Source of the DNA: Sphingomonadales bacterium | Lineage (GTDB): Bacteria; Bacteroidota; Bacteroidia; Chitinophagales; Chitinophagaceae | NCBI GenBank assembly: GCA_016872195.1 | Contig: VHAT01000011.1 | Span: 1-64,000, forward strand | Direction of reading: 5' to 3' | DNA: 64,000 bases | Shown: positions 8,048-15,086 of the stretch, piece after piece | Layout of the letters: each line of letters opens with the position of its first letter | How positions within the stretch are numbered: position 1 is the first letter of the stretch | Notes under the pieces: model-generated | The model's database searches: none | What the model saw: only the letters and a program-made list of their open reading frames with translations | What the model was told of the DNA's origin: nothing | Translations under genes and position numbers: made by a program

Positions 8048-8396
8048 CGTCTTTATCAGTAAAGAAAACGGCGAGTAATAAATTCATGATCGGGATCCGC
8101 AACCATCGATCTCTGGAGAGCCACCCGATTCCACCCAATACCAACACAAGTCCGGCTGTAATAAAGAATCCGATCCAATAATGCTGAAGCCATTGCCCTA
8201 TTAGTAAGGCTACCCCTATGCATAGGAGGGTAAGAAAAAGAAAAAAGACCAATGCCGCCAATAAAATAGCGATCCACACGGATAATACCTTGGCCATTTT
8301 TTCGGCGGCCGAAAGCTTTATCTCTGCCAATCGGGTGTTGAGATAACTCTTTAACTTCTCGCCGAGTGCTTCCATGCGGTTCAGATCTTCTGACAT
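8034..8396 (-). CDS. YqjE/holin-III-like membrane protein
   Basis: 120 residues: a helical N-terminus (about 1-40) followed by two transmembrane helices (IAILLAALVFFLFLTLLCIGVALLIG and WIGFFITAGLVLVLGGIGWL). This is the pattern of the YqjE/Phage_holin_3_6 family, small inner-membrane proteins typical of envelope or osmotic stress operons. Despite the family name nothing around it is phage-derived. It lies between a YtxH-like gene (25 bases upstream) and a small basic protein with which it overlaps. Confidence 0.8.
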   Translation of the reverse strand: MSEDLNRMEALGEKLKSYLNTRLAEIKLSAAEKMAKVLSVWIAILLAALVFFLFLTLLCIGVALLIGQWLQHYWIGFFITAGLVLVLGGIGWLSRDRWLRIPIMNLLLAVFFTDKDDEAH

Positions 8397-8421
8397 GGTT
8401 GGTTTTTAGGGTTGTGATCGT

Positions 8422-8646
8422 TCAGATGAACTCATCGGCCTGACGATCTGCCTTGCTGAGTTGCTCGGACATTTTTTCCTTGCCCCATCTAAACTTCTCA
8501 TTTAGTCCTGTCTTGAGTCGCTCGCTTTGCTCTTTTAGTTTTTCTCTGGTTTCCTTCCCTTTTCGGGGGGCAAAGAGTACACCCAAGACCCCACCGATCG
8601 CCAATCCTGCCCCCAGGGCCACCAGTAATTTCGTGATCGTTTTCAT
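8422..8646 (-). CDS. YtxH-like small stress protein
   Basis: 74 residues. A single N-terminal transmembrane helix (LLVALGAGLAIGGVLGVLFAP) ends in the typical RKGKETREKLKEQ turn, followed by a charged amphipathic helix. This is the standard YtxH/gas-vesicle-GvpP-like architecture seen in general-stress proteins. It is the first gene of the three-gene cluster reading leftward and is divergent from the MerR/cobalamin regulator, with a 248-base shared intergenic region. Confidence 0.85.
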   Translation of the reverse strand: MKTITKLLVALGAGLAIGGVLGVLFAPRKGKETREKLKEQSERLKTGLNEKFRWGKEKMSEQLSKADRQADEFI

Positions 8647-8894
8647 AACAAGTTAATTTATTGTGCTTACAATAGCTCTGCTAAAGTACCCAGACCATCT
8701 GGCTTTTTCAATGATATAGTTTGCCGGCTAACCTGATCATGCTCAGTGGGTAGGCCTGTGCTGGTCAAGGGAAGGTCAAAAATCCAAAAACTATTTTTAT
8801 ATATAAAGTGCTGATAATCATTCCTTATTTAACAAATATTAGCTAATCGGGACCCAGCTATTCAACCTTTTTGCAAAGAGATTGTAATTATGTC
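8647..8894. other. Divergent intergenic region, YtxH cluster / MerR regulator
   Basis: 248 bases between two outward-facing genes. The part nearest the regulator (about 8775-8850) is strongly AT-rich, including the run TTTTTATATATAAAG. No exact TAnnTTTG element or long inverted repeat was found. It must hold the promoters of both units. Confidence 0.5.
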
Positions 8895-9785
8895 ATGAAT
8901 GCGTTTACTATTAAGGACTTGGAGAATCTGACTGGCATCAAAGCGCACACGATCCGTATCTGGGAACAACGTTATCATTTCTTAAAGCCCCAGCGTACGG
9001 AGACCAACATCCGTTTTTATAGCAACGAAGAGCTCAAGACCGTTCTCAACATATCCCTGCTCAACAAGTATGGGTATAAGATCTCTCATATCGATCGAAT
9101 GGATGCGGCCGAAATGCAGCAGCGCATCTTACAGCTCACCGATACGCAAGCGGTACAAGAGCGAAATGTCAACGAACTGGTGCAAGAGATGATCGATCTC
9201 CATATCGATAAGATCGATCGGGCATTAGGAGAGCATATCGAGCAAAAGGGGGTAGAGCGCACTGTGCTCAAATTGATCTTTCCCTTTTTGGAGAAGATCG
9301 GCATTCTGTGGCTGACTGGTCACATCAATCCTGCACAGGAGCACTTGGTAACAAATGTCATTAGACAAAAACTACTGGTAGCCATCGATCGTACGCCCTT
9401 ACCCGTACAACCCAAGCGACAGGTAATGTTATTTCTGCCCGAGGGAGAGTACCACGAATTAGGATTATTATTCCTTTATTATTTGATGAAGAGTCGTGGC
9501 TTGGCCACCATCTATTTGGGAGCGAATGTTCCCATCAAGGATGTAGCGTATGTAGTGCGATTAAAGAAACCCGATATCATTTTTTCTCACCTGACCTCTA
9601 CGGCCTCTAATTTCTCGATGGAGAAATTCCTGAATAAGGTCTCCTTGCATTTTGCGGGTACTCCAACCATTGTGTCCGGTTCACAGACCTTACATTATAA
9701 AAAGTCGATTCCCGAGGGGGTTAGTTTTAAGCAATCTCTCTCTGAGGTAATGGATCTGATCGCAGAACTTAGTGTAAAGAACTGA
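8895..9785 (+). CDS. MerR-family regulator with cobalamin-binding domain (CarH/LitR-like)
   Basis: 296 residues from the ATG at 8895; an in-frame TTG at 8871 is a weaker start. Residues 3-70 form a MerR winged helix (FTIKDLENLTGIKAHTIRIWEQRY). Then comes a helical cap containing W139-x9-E149-H150 (WLTGHINPAQEH), the adenosylcobalamin cap signature of CarH/LitR. The Rossmann B12 domain has EYHELG at 185-190, an ExHxxG form of the usual DxHxxG with His187 as lower ligand. CarH proteins bind DNA in the dark as AdoCbl tetramers and let go in light. No carotenoid genes are nearby, so its targets are unknown; the divergent YtxH cluster is one possibility. Confidence 0.87.
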   Translation: MNAFTIKDLENLTGIKAHTIRIWEQRYHFLKPQRTETNIRFYSNEELKTVLNISLLNKYGYKISHIDRMDAAEMQQRILQLTDTQAVQERNVNELVQEMIDLHIDKIDRALGEHIEQKGVERTVLKLIFPFLEKIGILWLTGHINPAQEHLVTNVIRQKLLVAIDRTPLPVQPKRQVMLFLPEGEYHELGLLFLYYLMKSRGLATIYLGANVPIKDVAYVVRLKKPDIIFSHLTSTASNFSMEKFLNKVSLHFAGTPTIVSGSQTLHYKKSIPEGVSFKQSLSEVMDLIAELSVKN

Positions 9786-9807
9786 TCATTGCTGCATCGG
9801 GTCGGAT

Positions 9808-10452
9808 TCAGGGTGCCAATCGTTCGATCTTCCAGCCACCGTCTTGTTGCAGGCTGTATCTGATCCTGTCGTGCATACGACTAGGTCTGCCTTGCCAAAA
9901 TTCCATACTATCTGGCCGCACGGCAAAACCGCCCCAGTGGGGAGGTCGCGAAATGATATTGTTATTGTATTGGGCTTTGATCCGTTCAAAGTTCTCGTGT
10001 AGCCACTCTTGACTTTCTACAACCTGGCTCTGCGGAGAGGCCCAGGCGCCGATCTTACTGCCTTCGGGCCTGCTGTTAAAATAGGCATCACTTTCTTGTG
10101 CCGAGATCTTCTCGGCCCTACCGTTGATCCGGACTTGTCGCTCGAGCTCTTTCCAAAAAAATAATAAGGAGCAATGTGCATGGTGCTCCAGTTGTTCACC
10201 TTTATTGCTTTCGTAGTTAGTAAAGAACACAAACCCTTTTTCGCTATATCCCTTTAGCAGTACGATCCTCGACTCGGGCCTTCCTTCTTTATTGATGGTA
10301 GAGAGGGCCATGGCATTTACCTCCTCTATGTCCGATTGAATGGCCTGATCCCACCACTGCGTAAATTGATCGAGGGGTAAAGCGGCTACGCCCGTCTCGG
10401 TAAGCGAATGAAGTGAATATTCTTTTCTTAACTGACCAATATCAGCCGCCAT
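9808..10452 (-). CDS. pdxH: Pyridoxamine 5'-phosphate oxidase
   Basis: 214 residues, the usual length. FMN-binding and family motifs are present: RIVLLKGYSEKGFVFFTNY, ESNKGEQL, and near the end SRPPHWGGFAVRP and the short RMHDRIRY segment. The enzyme oxidises pyridoxine and pyridoxamine 5'-phosphates to pyridoxal 5'-phosphate, using FMN and oxygen. The gene follows an SDR gene on the same strand by 36 bases, but it has its own -7 element (10470-10477). It converges on the MerR-type regulator, with 22 bases between stops. Confidence 0.95.
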   Translation of the reverse strand: MAADIGQLRKEYSLHSLTETGVAALPLDQFTQWWDQAIQSDIEEVNAMALSTINKEGRPESRIVLLKGYSEKGFVFFTNYESNKGEQLEHHAHCSLLFFWKELERQVRINGRAEKISAQESDAYFNSRPEGSKIGAWASPQSQVVESQEWLHENFERIKAQYNNNIISRPPHWGGFAVRPDSMEFWQGRPSRMHDRIRYSLQQDGGWKIERLAP

Positions 10453-10461
10453 AAATTTTTT

Positions 10462-10481
10462 TTACTATCCAAAGATAGTAA
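10462..10481 (-). promoter_or_regulatory. pdxH promoter -7 element inside a perfect inverted repeat
   Basis: On the minus strand the sequence TTACTATC-TTTG-GATAGTAA forms a perfect 8-base inverted repeat, and TATCTTTG (a TAnnTTTG match, 10477 to 10470) lies within it. The pdxH ATG is 17 bases further on. The repeat is followed by A residues, not T, so it is not a terminator for the upstream SDR gene. A repressor binding it would block the promoter. Confidence 0.5.
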
Positions 10482-10488
10482 GCCAAGA

Positions 10489-11229
10489 CTATTGTGCGGT
10501 GAGCCCACCGTCGGCCGTAAACTCTGCCCCGGTGCAATAACTCGATTCGTCACTGTCCAGAAAAAGGGCCAACTGCGCAATTTCAAGGGGCTCTCCTATC
10601 CTGTGCATGGGAATATCCGCTGTAACCTGGTCTATCAGGTCTGCCATAGAATCGTTCATGACCATGGGCGTTCTTATGACCCCGGGATGAATGGAGTTGA
10701 CCCTGATGCCACTGTTCGCCAACTCGAGTGCAGCGGTTTTGGTCATGCCGCGCAGGGCAAATTTGGACGTTACATAGGCAATACAATTGCTAAACCCGAC
10801 CAAGCCCGCTACCGACGAGATGTTGATGATCGATCCTTTTCGATGTCGTAACATGGAAGGCAATAAGGCTTCGATCCCTAAAAAGGGGCCGGTAGTATTG
10901 ATCCGCAAAATCATCTCGAACTCGTCGAGCGTAGTTTGTTGTAAGCCTTTATTTAGTACTACGCCCGCATTATTGACCAATATAGTAATGGGACCGAATT
11001 TAGCTTCGCCAAAGCTGACCACTTGTTTCCAGGCGCTGGCCAGGGTTACGTCGTGTTGTACGAACAGACAATGACTGCCCAGTGCCGAAGCGGTTAGTTC
11101 GCCCTCTTCGCGCAAGATATCGGTGATGATAACGGCCGCCCCCTCTTGTAAGAATAGTTTAGCAATGGCGGCACCAATGCCACGTGCCCCGCCGGTGATC
11201 AAGGCGGTTTGGTTGGTAAGTCTGTTCAT
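10489..11229 (-). CDS. SDR-family NAD(P)-dependent oxidoreductase
   Basis: 246 residues from the ATG at 11229; the frame is open further upstream but that part has no similarity to the family. Classical SDR motifs are all present: cofactor loop TGGARGIGAA, NNAG, catalytic Ser in NISSVAG, and Tyr-x-x-x-Lys in YVTSK. Absence of a basic residue in the usual place after the second strand, with an aspartate in ITDILREE, suggests NAD rather than NADP. The substrate cannot be inferred. It precedes pdxH by 36 bases. Confidence 0.9.
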   Translation of the reverse strand: MNRLTNQTALITGGARGIGAAIAKLFLQEGAAVIITDILREEGELTASALGSHCLFVQHDVTLASAWKQVVSFGEAKFGPITILVNNAGVVLNKGLQQTTLDEFEMILRINTTGPFLGIEALLPSMLRHRKGSIINISSVAGLVGFSNCIAYVTSKFALRGMTKTAALELANSGIRVNSIHPGVIRTPMVMNDSMADLIDQVTADIPMHRIGEPLEIAQLALFLDSDESSYCTGAEFTADGGLTAQ

Positions 11230-11329
11230 CGGAAATGATTGTATTCCGGCAAAGTAATCACGGCAGCTAGAAAAAGTAGCTGATCGCGGTGATCGTTCGA
11301 ATTGATCTTGCTCAGTGGCTTTCTTGCGA

Positions 11330-12454
11330 TCAGTAATTGATGACCTGTTCTTCGATATGTTCAGGAATATCTCTGAAAATATATTCCTGATTACGGAGCT
11401 GGGGCTCGAATCCGGCTTGTCGGATGGCGTCTTGTATGGTCTTGTATGTGAACCGATGGGGCGCTCCCGCCGCACTCACTACATTTTCTTCTATCATGAT
11501 CGATCCATAGTCATTTGCCCCGGCATGCAGACAAGCCCCTGCCGTTTCTTTACCCACTGTTAACCAACTGGCCTGAATATTGATAATGTTTGGCAGCATG
11601 ATACGGCTGATGGCGATCATACGGATATACTCTTCTCTCGTGGTGAGATTTTGGACACCTCTTACTTCTGCAAGCAAGGTATCCACATCCTGAAAGGTCC
11701 AGGGGATAAAGGCCAAAAATCCCTTTGAGTCGTTGGGTTTTTTGGCTTGTACATCGCGTAATCGGATCAGATGCTCAAAACGTTCTTCGAGGGTCTCAAC
11801 ATGCCCGAACATCATAGTGGCCGAGGTAGGAATATAAAGTTTGTGTGCCTCGTGCATTACATCAAGCCATTCTTGTGACCCGCATTTACCATTGGACACC
11901 AGTCTTCGTACACGATCGACCAAGATCTCTGCTCCGGCCCCTGGTAGCGAATCCATTCCGGCGGCCTGGAGTGCTTTGAGCACTTCGTGATGCGAACTTT
12001 TTTCGAGTTTGGTAATATGGGCTACTTCGGGAGGACCTAATGCGTGCAGGCGAATATCGGGGAATTCATTTTTGATCGCTTTGAAAAGATCTACGTAAAA
12101 CTGCAGCCCTAGTTCGGGATGATGACCGCCTTGCAACAATAACTGATCGCCACCATACCGAATGGTCTCGCGAATTTTTTCGCGATACGTGTCCATGGTG
12201 GTAATATAGGCCTCGGCATGACCGGGTATTCGATAGAAATTACAAAACTTACAGTTCGCAATGCAAACGTTGGTGGTATTGACATTCCTGTCGATTTGCC
12301 AAGTGACCTTACCATGCGGCACTTGTTTCTTTCTGAGTTCATCGGCAACCCACATCAACTCGGCCAAGGGGGCTTGCTGGAACAGCCACAGGCCCTCCTC
12401 TGGCGATAAAAATTCAAATTTAAGCGCTTTGTGTAATAACTGATCGGTTTGCAT
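11330..12454 (-). CDS. mqnC: Cyclic dehypoxanthinyl futalosine synthase (radical SAM)
   Basis: 374 residues. The radical SAM cysteine motif CIANCKFC (C64, C68, C71) is followed by NFYRIPGHAEAY, and then QLLLQGGHHPELGL, a pattern typical of MqnC and distinct from MqnE and CofH. The enzyme cyclises dehypoxanthine futalosine in the futalosine route to menaquinone. That fits the neighbouring quinol-oxidising complex III cluster, since menaquinone is the usual quinone in Bacteroidota. No other mqn genes lie in the window. A perfect -7 element sits four bases before the ATG, which suggests a leaderless mRNA. Confidence 0.88.
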   Translation of the reverse strand: MQTDQLLHKALKFEFLSPEEGLWLFQQAPLAELMWVADELRKKQVPHGKVTWQIDRNVNTTNVCIANCKFCNFYRIPGHAEAYITTMDTYREKIRETIRYGGDQLLLQGGHHPELGLQFYVDLFKAIKNEFPDIRLHALGPPEVAHITKLEKSSHHEVLKALQAAGMDSLPGAGAEILVDRVRRLVSNGKCGSQEWLDVMHEAHKLYIPTSATMMFGHVETLEERFEHLIRLRDVQAKKPNDSKGFLAFIPWTFQDVDTLLAEVRGVQNLTTREEYIRMIAISRIMLPNIINIQASWLTVGKETAGACLHAGANDYGSIMIEENVVSAAGAPHRFTYKTIQDAIRQAGFEPQLRNQEYIFRDIPEHIEEQVINY

Positions 12455-12458
12455 GGGG

Positions 12459-12466
12459 CAAAGGTA
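12459..12466 (-). promoter_or_regulatory. mqnC -7 element, leaderless arrangement
   Basis: TACCTTTG on the minus strand (12466 to 12459) followed by CCCC and the ATG at 12454. The start of transcription would fall on or next to the start codon. The same 15 bases, TACCTTTGCCCCATG, precede ctaA at 48965. Confidence 0.55.
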
Positions 12467-12494
12467 TTGTTAGATAACAAGAAATGACTGGTAG

Positions 12495-12521
12495 TTGTTG
12501 ACCAAAGGAGGGTTAACTTTG
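12495..12521 (+). promoter_or_regulatory. Promoter of the M16 peptidase pair
   Basis: TAACTTTG (TAnnTTTG) at 12514-12521, with TTG at 12495-12497 sixteen bases upstream as a possible -33 element. The ATG is at 12531, nine bases after the -7 element, so the leader would be only a few bases. An AAAGGAGG-like stretch at 12504-12512 would be upstream of the transcript start and is not a ribosome site. Confidence 0.45.
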
Positions 12522-12530
12522 CTTTTTACC

Positions 12531-13769
12531 ATGATCCAGTTCGATCGTTTTACCTTGTCAAATGGGTTAAGGGTGTTGGTGCATCCTGATTCCGCTACGC
12601 CCATGGCTGTTGTGAATGTTTTGTATAATGTTGGGGCCCGAGATGAGGACCCTTCTCACACGGGATTTGCCCATCTTTTTGAGCATTTGATGTTCGGGGG
12701 CTCGGTGAATATTCCCGAATATGACGAACCCCTGCAAATGGCCGGTGGCGAGAACAATGCCTATACCACCAACGATCTGACCAATTATTATATTCAACTA
12801 CCCGCCGATAATCTCGAAACGGCCTTTTGGCTAGAGAGCGATCGTATGTTATCGTTGGCCTTTAGTGAGAAAAGCCTGGCCACCCAGCGAAAGGTCGTTT
12901 GTGAGGAGTTCAAAGAGAACTACCTTAATAAGCCTTACGGAGATAGCTGGCATAAGATGCGCGAGCTGGCCTATCAGGTACATCCTTATCGCTGGATGAC
13001 CATTGGCAAAGAATTGTCTCATATCGAAAAGGCAACTGTACAACAAGTGCGCTCTTTTTTCTATAAGCATTACACACCTTGCAATGCTATTTTGGTAGTG
13101 GCCGGAGCCGTCGATACAGAGCGAGTCAAGCAGTTGGCCGAAAAATGGTTTGGAGACATTCCTTCGGGAACCTTGTACGAGCGCAATTTACCTGTTGAAC
13201 CCGTGCAGACAGCAGCTCGTCAGCTAACGGTCAAGGCCCCCGTACCACTCGATATGTTTTGCAAGACCTGGCATATGGTTGGCAGAAAAGACCGAGCGTA
13301 TCATGCTGTGGATCTGCTTACCGATATTTTAGGCAGTGGGGCTTCTTCTCGTTTGTATCATGCACTGGTCAAAGAACAGCCACTGTTCAGCAGTATTGAC
13401 TGTTATCATTTTGGCAGTAACGACCCCGGCTTACTTACTATCGAAGGAAAATTGGTCAAGGGGGTAAGCATGGAGAAAGCCGAAGCGGCGCTGCAGGTAC
13501 AATTGCAAAAAGTGATAGAAGAGAAAGTGACCGATAATGAACTTCAAAAGGTAAAGAACAAGACAGAGAGCATGATCGCCTTTGAAGATATGAGCGTGAT
13601 GAGCCGCGCCTCTAGCCTGGCTTATTACGAATGGTTGGTCGATGCGACCGAAATGAATCAGGAGCTTGGTAAGTATGAGGCGGTAAGTTCCGCATCCATT
13701 CGCGAGCAGGCGCGCTCTATTTTCAGAGAAGAAAATTCCAACACGCTCTACTATCTCGCCTCCAAATAA
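12531..13769 (+). CDS. M16-family zinc metallopeptidase (catalytic partner)
   Basis: 412 residues from the ATG at 12531 (MIQFDRFTLSNGLRV); an in-frame TTG at 12495 lies in the promoter. The inverted zinc motif HLFEH is at residues 48-52 and the third ligand is in VVCEEFKEN (Glu about 125-126). The protein has two homologous halves as in mitochondrial processing peptidase beta and bacterial M16B enzymes. No signal peptide is seen, so it is cytoplasmic or needs another export route. The stop TAA is directly followed by the ATG of the second M16 gene, implying a heterodimer made from one transcript. Confidence 0.92.
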   Translation: MIQFDRFTLSNGLRVLVHPDSATPMAVVNVLYNVGARDEDPSHTGFAHLFEHLMFGGSVNIPEYDEPLQMAGGENNAYTTNDLTNYYIQLPADNLETAFWLESDRMLSLAFSEKSLATQRKVVCEEFKENYLNKPYGDSWHKMRELAYQVHPYRWMTIGKELSHIEKATVQQVRSFFYKHYTPCNAILVVAGAVDTERVKQLAEKWFGDIPSGTLYERNLPVEPVQTAARQLTVKAPVPLDMFCKTWHMVGRKDRAYHAVDLLTDILGSGASSRLYHALVKEQPLFSSIDCYHFGSNDPGLLTIEGKLVKGVSMEKAEAALQVQLQKVIEEKVTDNELQKVKNKTESMIAFEDMSVMSRASSLAYYEWLVDATEMNQELGKYEAVSSASIREQARSIFREENSNTLYYLASK

Positions 13770-15050
13770 ATGGATATGCCCAACAGAACACAGCCGCCCC
13801 CCATTGTCGACGCCGTTGCTTATCAACTGACATTACGGCCTCTTGAACGGGCCACACTCGACAATGGTATACCGGTCTATATGATGAATGCCGGGGCGGA
13901 AGATGTCTTGCAACTCGAATGGCTTTATCCGGCGGGAAATAGTTTCGAAAGTCAAAATCTGGTTGCGGCTACCGCTAATTTCTTATTACGCAACGGAACC
14001 CGCACCAAAAATGCCTTGCAGATCAATGAGGCGGTCGATTATTTTGGGGCCTATTTGAACAGGAGTTGCTACAATGAGCAAGCCTCGTTGGTATTGCATT
14101 GCATGACCAAGCATATCGATTCTTTATTGCCCATTGTCAGGGAGGTGGTAACCGAATCGGTCTTGCCTGAGGATGAATTGCAGCTGTATTGTCAAAATAT
14201 GAAGCAGCGGCTCGAGGTCAATCTTCGTAAGGCCGATTTTGTGGCGGGTCGGCTGATCGACACGTATTTGTTCGGCGTCGATCACCCGTATGGAAAATTC
14301 AGTTCGGCAGAGGCCTTCGATGCGTTGGATCGGTCTACCCTACTTCGATTTTACGAGACGCATTATCAACAAGCACAACCCATGCTATTTGTGGCTGGGA
14401 AAATTCCTGCTGGTTTACTGGATCAACTCAATCGATTCTTTGGCGACCTGCCGGCTACACCACTGAACTGTCCGATTCATGCTATTGTTCCGGCCAGCAC
14501 CAAAAAATACAGGATCGATAACGATAAGCAGGGAATGCAGGGTGCCATTAGAATGGCTCGGCTTTTTCCGAATCGTCATCATCCTGATTTTATTCCCGCC
14601 CAGCTGCTGAATGCTGTTTTAGGAGGATTTTTTGGATCGCGTCTGATGAGCAATATTCGAGAAGACAAGGGGTATACTTATGGCATTCATAGTTACTTGA
14701 TGAATCTGCAACAGCAAAGCGCCTGGATGATCAGTACAGAAGCTGGAAAAGAGGTGACCGAGGCCACTATAACCGAAGTATACCGCGAAATGGAGCGTCT
14801 GCGTAATGAACCGGTAGGCGAGGAAGAGCTTTTATTGGTGCGCAATTACATGATGGGTGGATTATTGGGTGATCTTGATGGCCCCTTTCAATTGATGGGC
14901 AGATGGAAAAATCTGATCTTGCACGGAGTCGATGAAGGGTACTTTTATAAGACGATCGACACGATCAAACATTTTTCGGCTGCCAACTTGCAAGAGCTGG
15001 CTCAACGCTATCTTAGGCCCGAGGACTTTTATGAACTCGTGGTGATCTGA
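13770..15050 (+). CDS. M16-family protein lacking the zinc site (non-catalytic partner)
   Basis: 426 residues starting immediately after the stop of the catalytic M16 gene, with no base between. It has the M16 fold, but the region where HxxEH should lie reads NLVAATANFLLRNG, so zinc cannot bind. The C-terminal half keeps the conserved substrate-binding pattern GGFFGSRLMSNIREDKGYTYG (Arg/Tyr pair). This division of labour, one subunit with zinc and one with the R/Y pair, matches M16B heterodimers. Substrates are presumably partly unfolded peptides, but this is not shown by the sequence. Confidence 0.9.
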   Translation: MDMPNRTQPPPIVDAVAYQLTLRPLERATLDNGIPVYMMNAGAEDVLQLEWLYPAGNSFESQNLVAATANFLLRNGTRTKNALQINEAVDYFGAYLNRSCYNEQASLVLHCMTKHIDSLLPIVREVVTESVLPEDELQLYCQNMKQRLEVNLRKADFVAGRLIDTYLFGVDHPYGKFSSAEAFDALDRSTLLRFYETHYQQAQPMLFVAGKIPAGLLDQLNRFFGDLPATPLNCPIHAIVPASTKKYRIDNDKQGMQGAIRMARLFPNRHHPDFIPAQLLNAVLGGFFGSRLMSNIREDKGYTYGIHSYLMNLQQQSAWMISTEAGKEVTEATITEVYREMERLRNEPVGEEELLLVRNYMMGGLLGDLDGPFQLMGRWKNLILHGVDEGYFYKTIDTIKHFSAANLQELAQRYLRPEDFYELVVI

Positions 15051-15086
15051 TTAACACGATCCATATATTTTACGGAACTTTATACT

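Noticed and set aside
8034-8396. Holin-like gene as a sign of prophage
   Set aside because: No other phage genes are present; the family is chromosomal and the neighbours are stress-envelope genes.
11230-11475. N-terminal extension of the SDR gene
   Set aside because: The SDR fold begins at the ATG at 11229; the extension overlaps mqnC and has no features.
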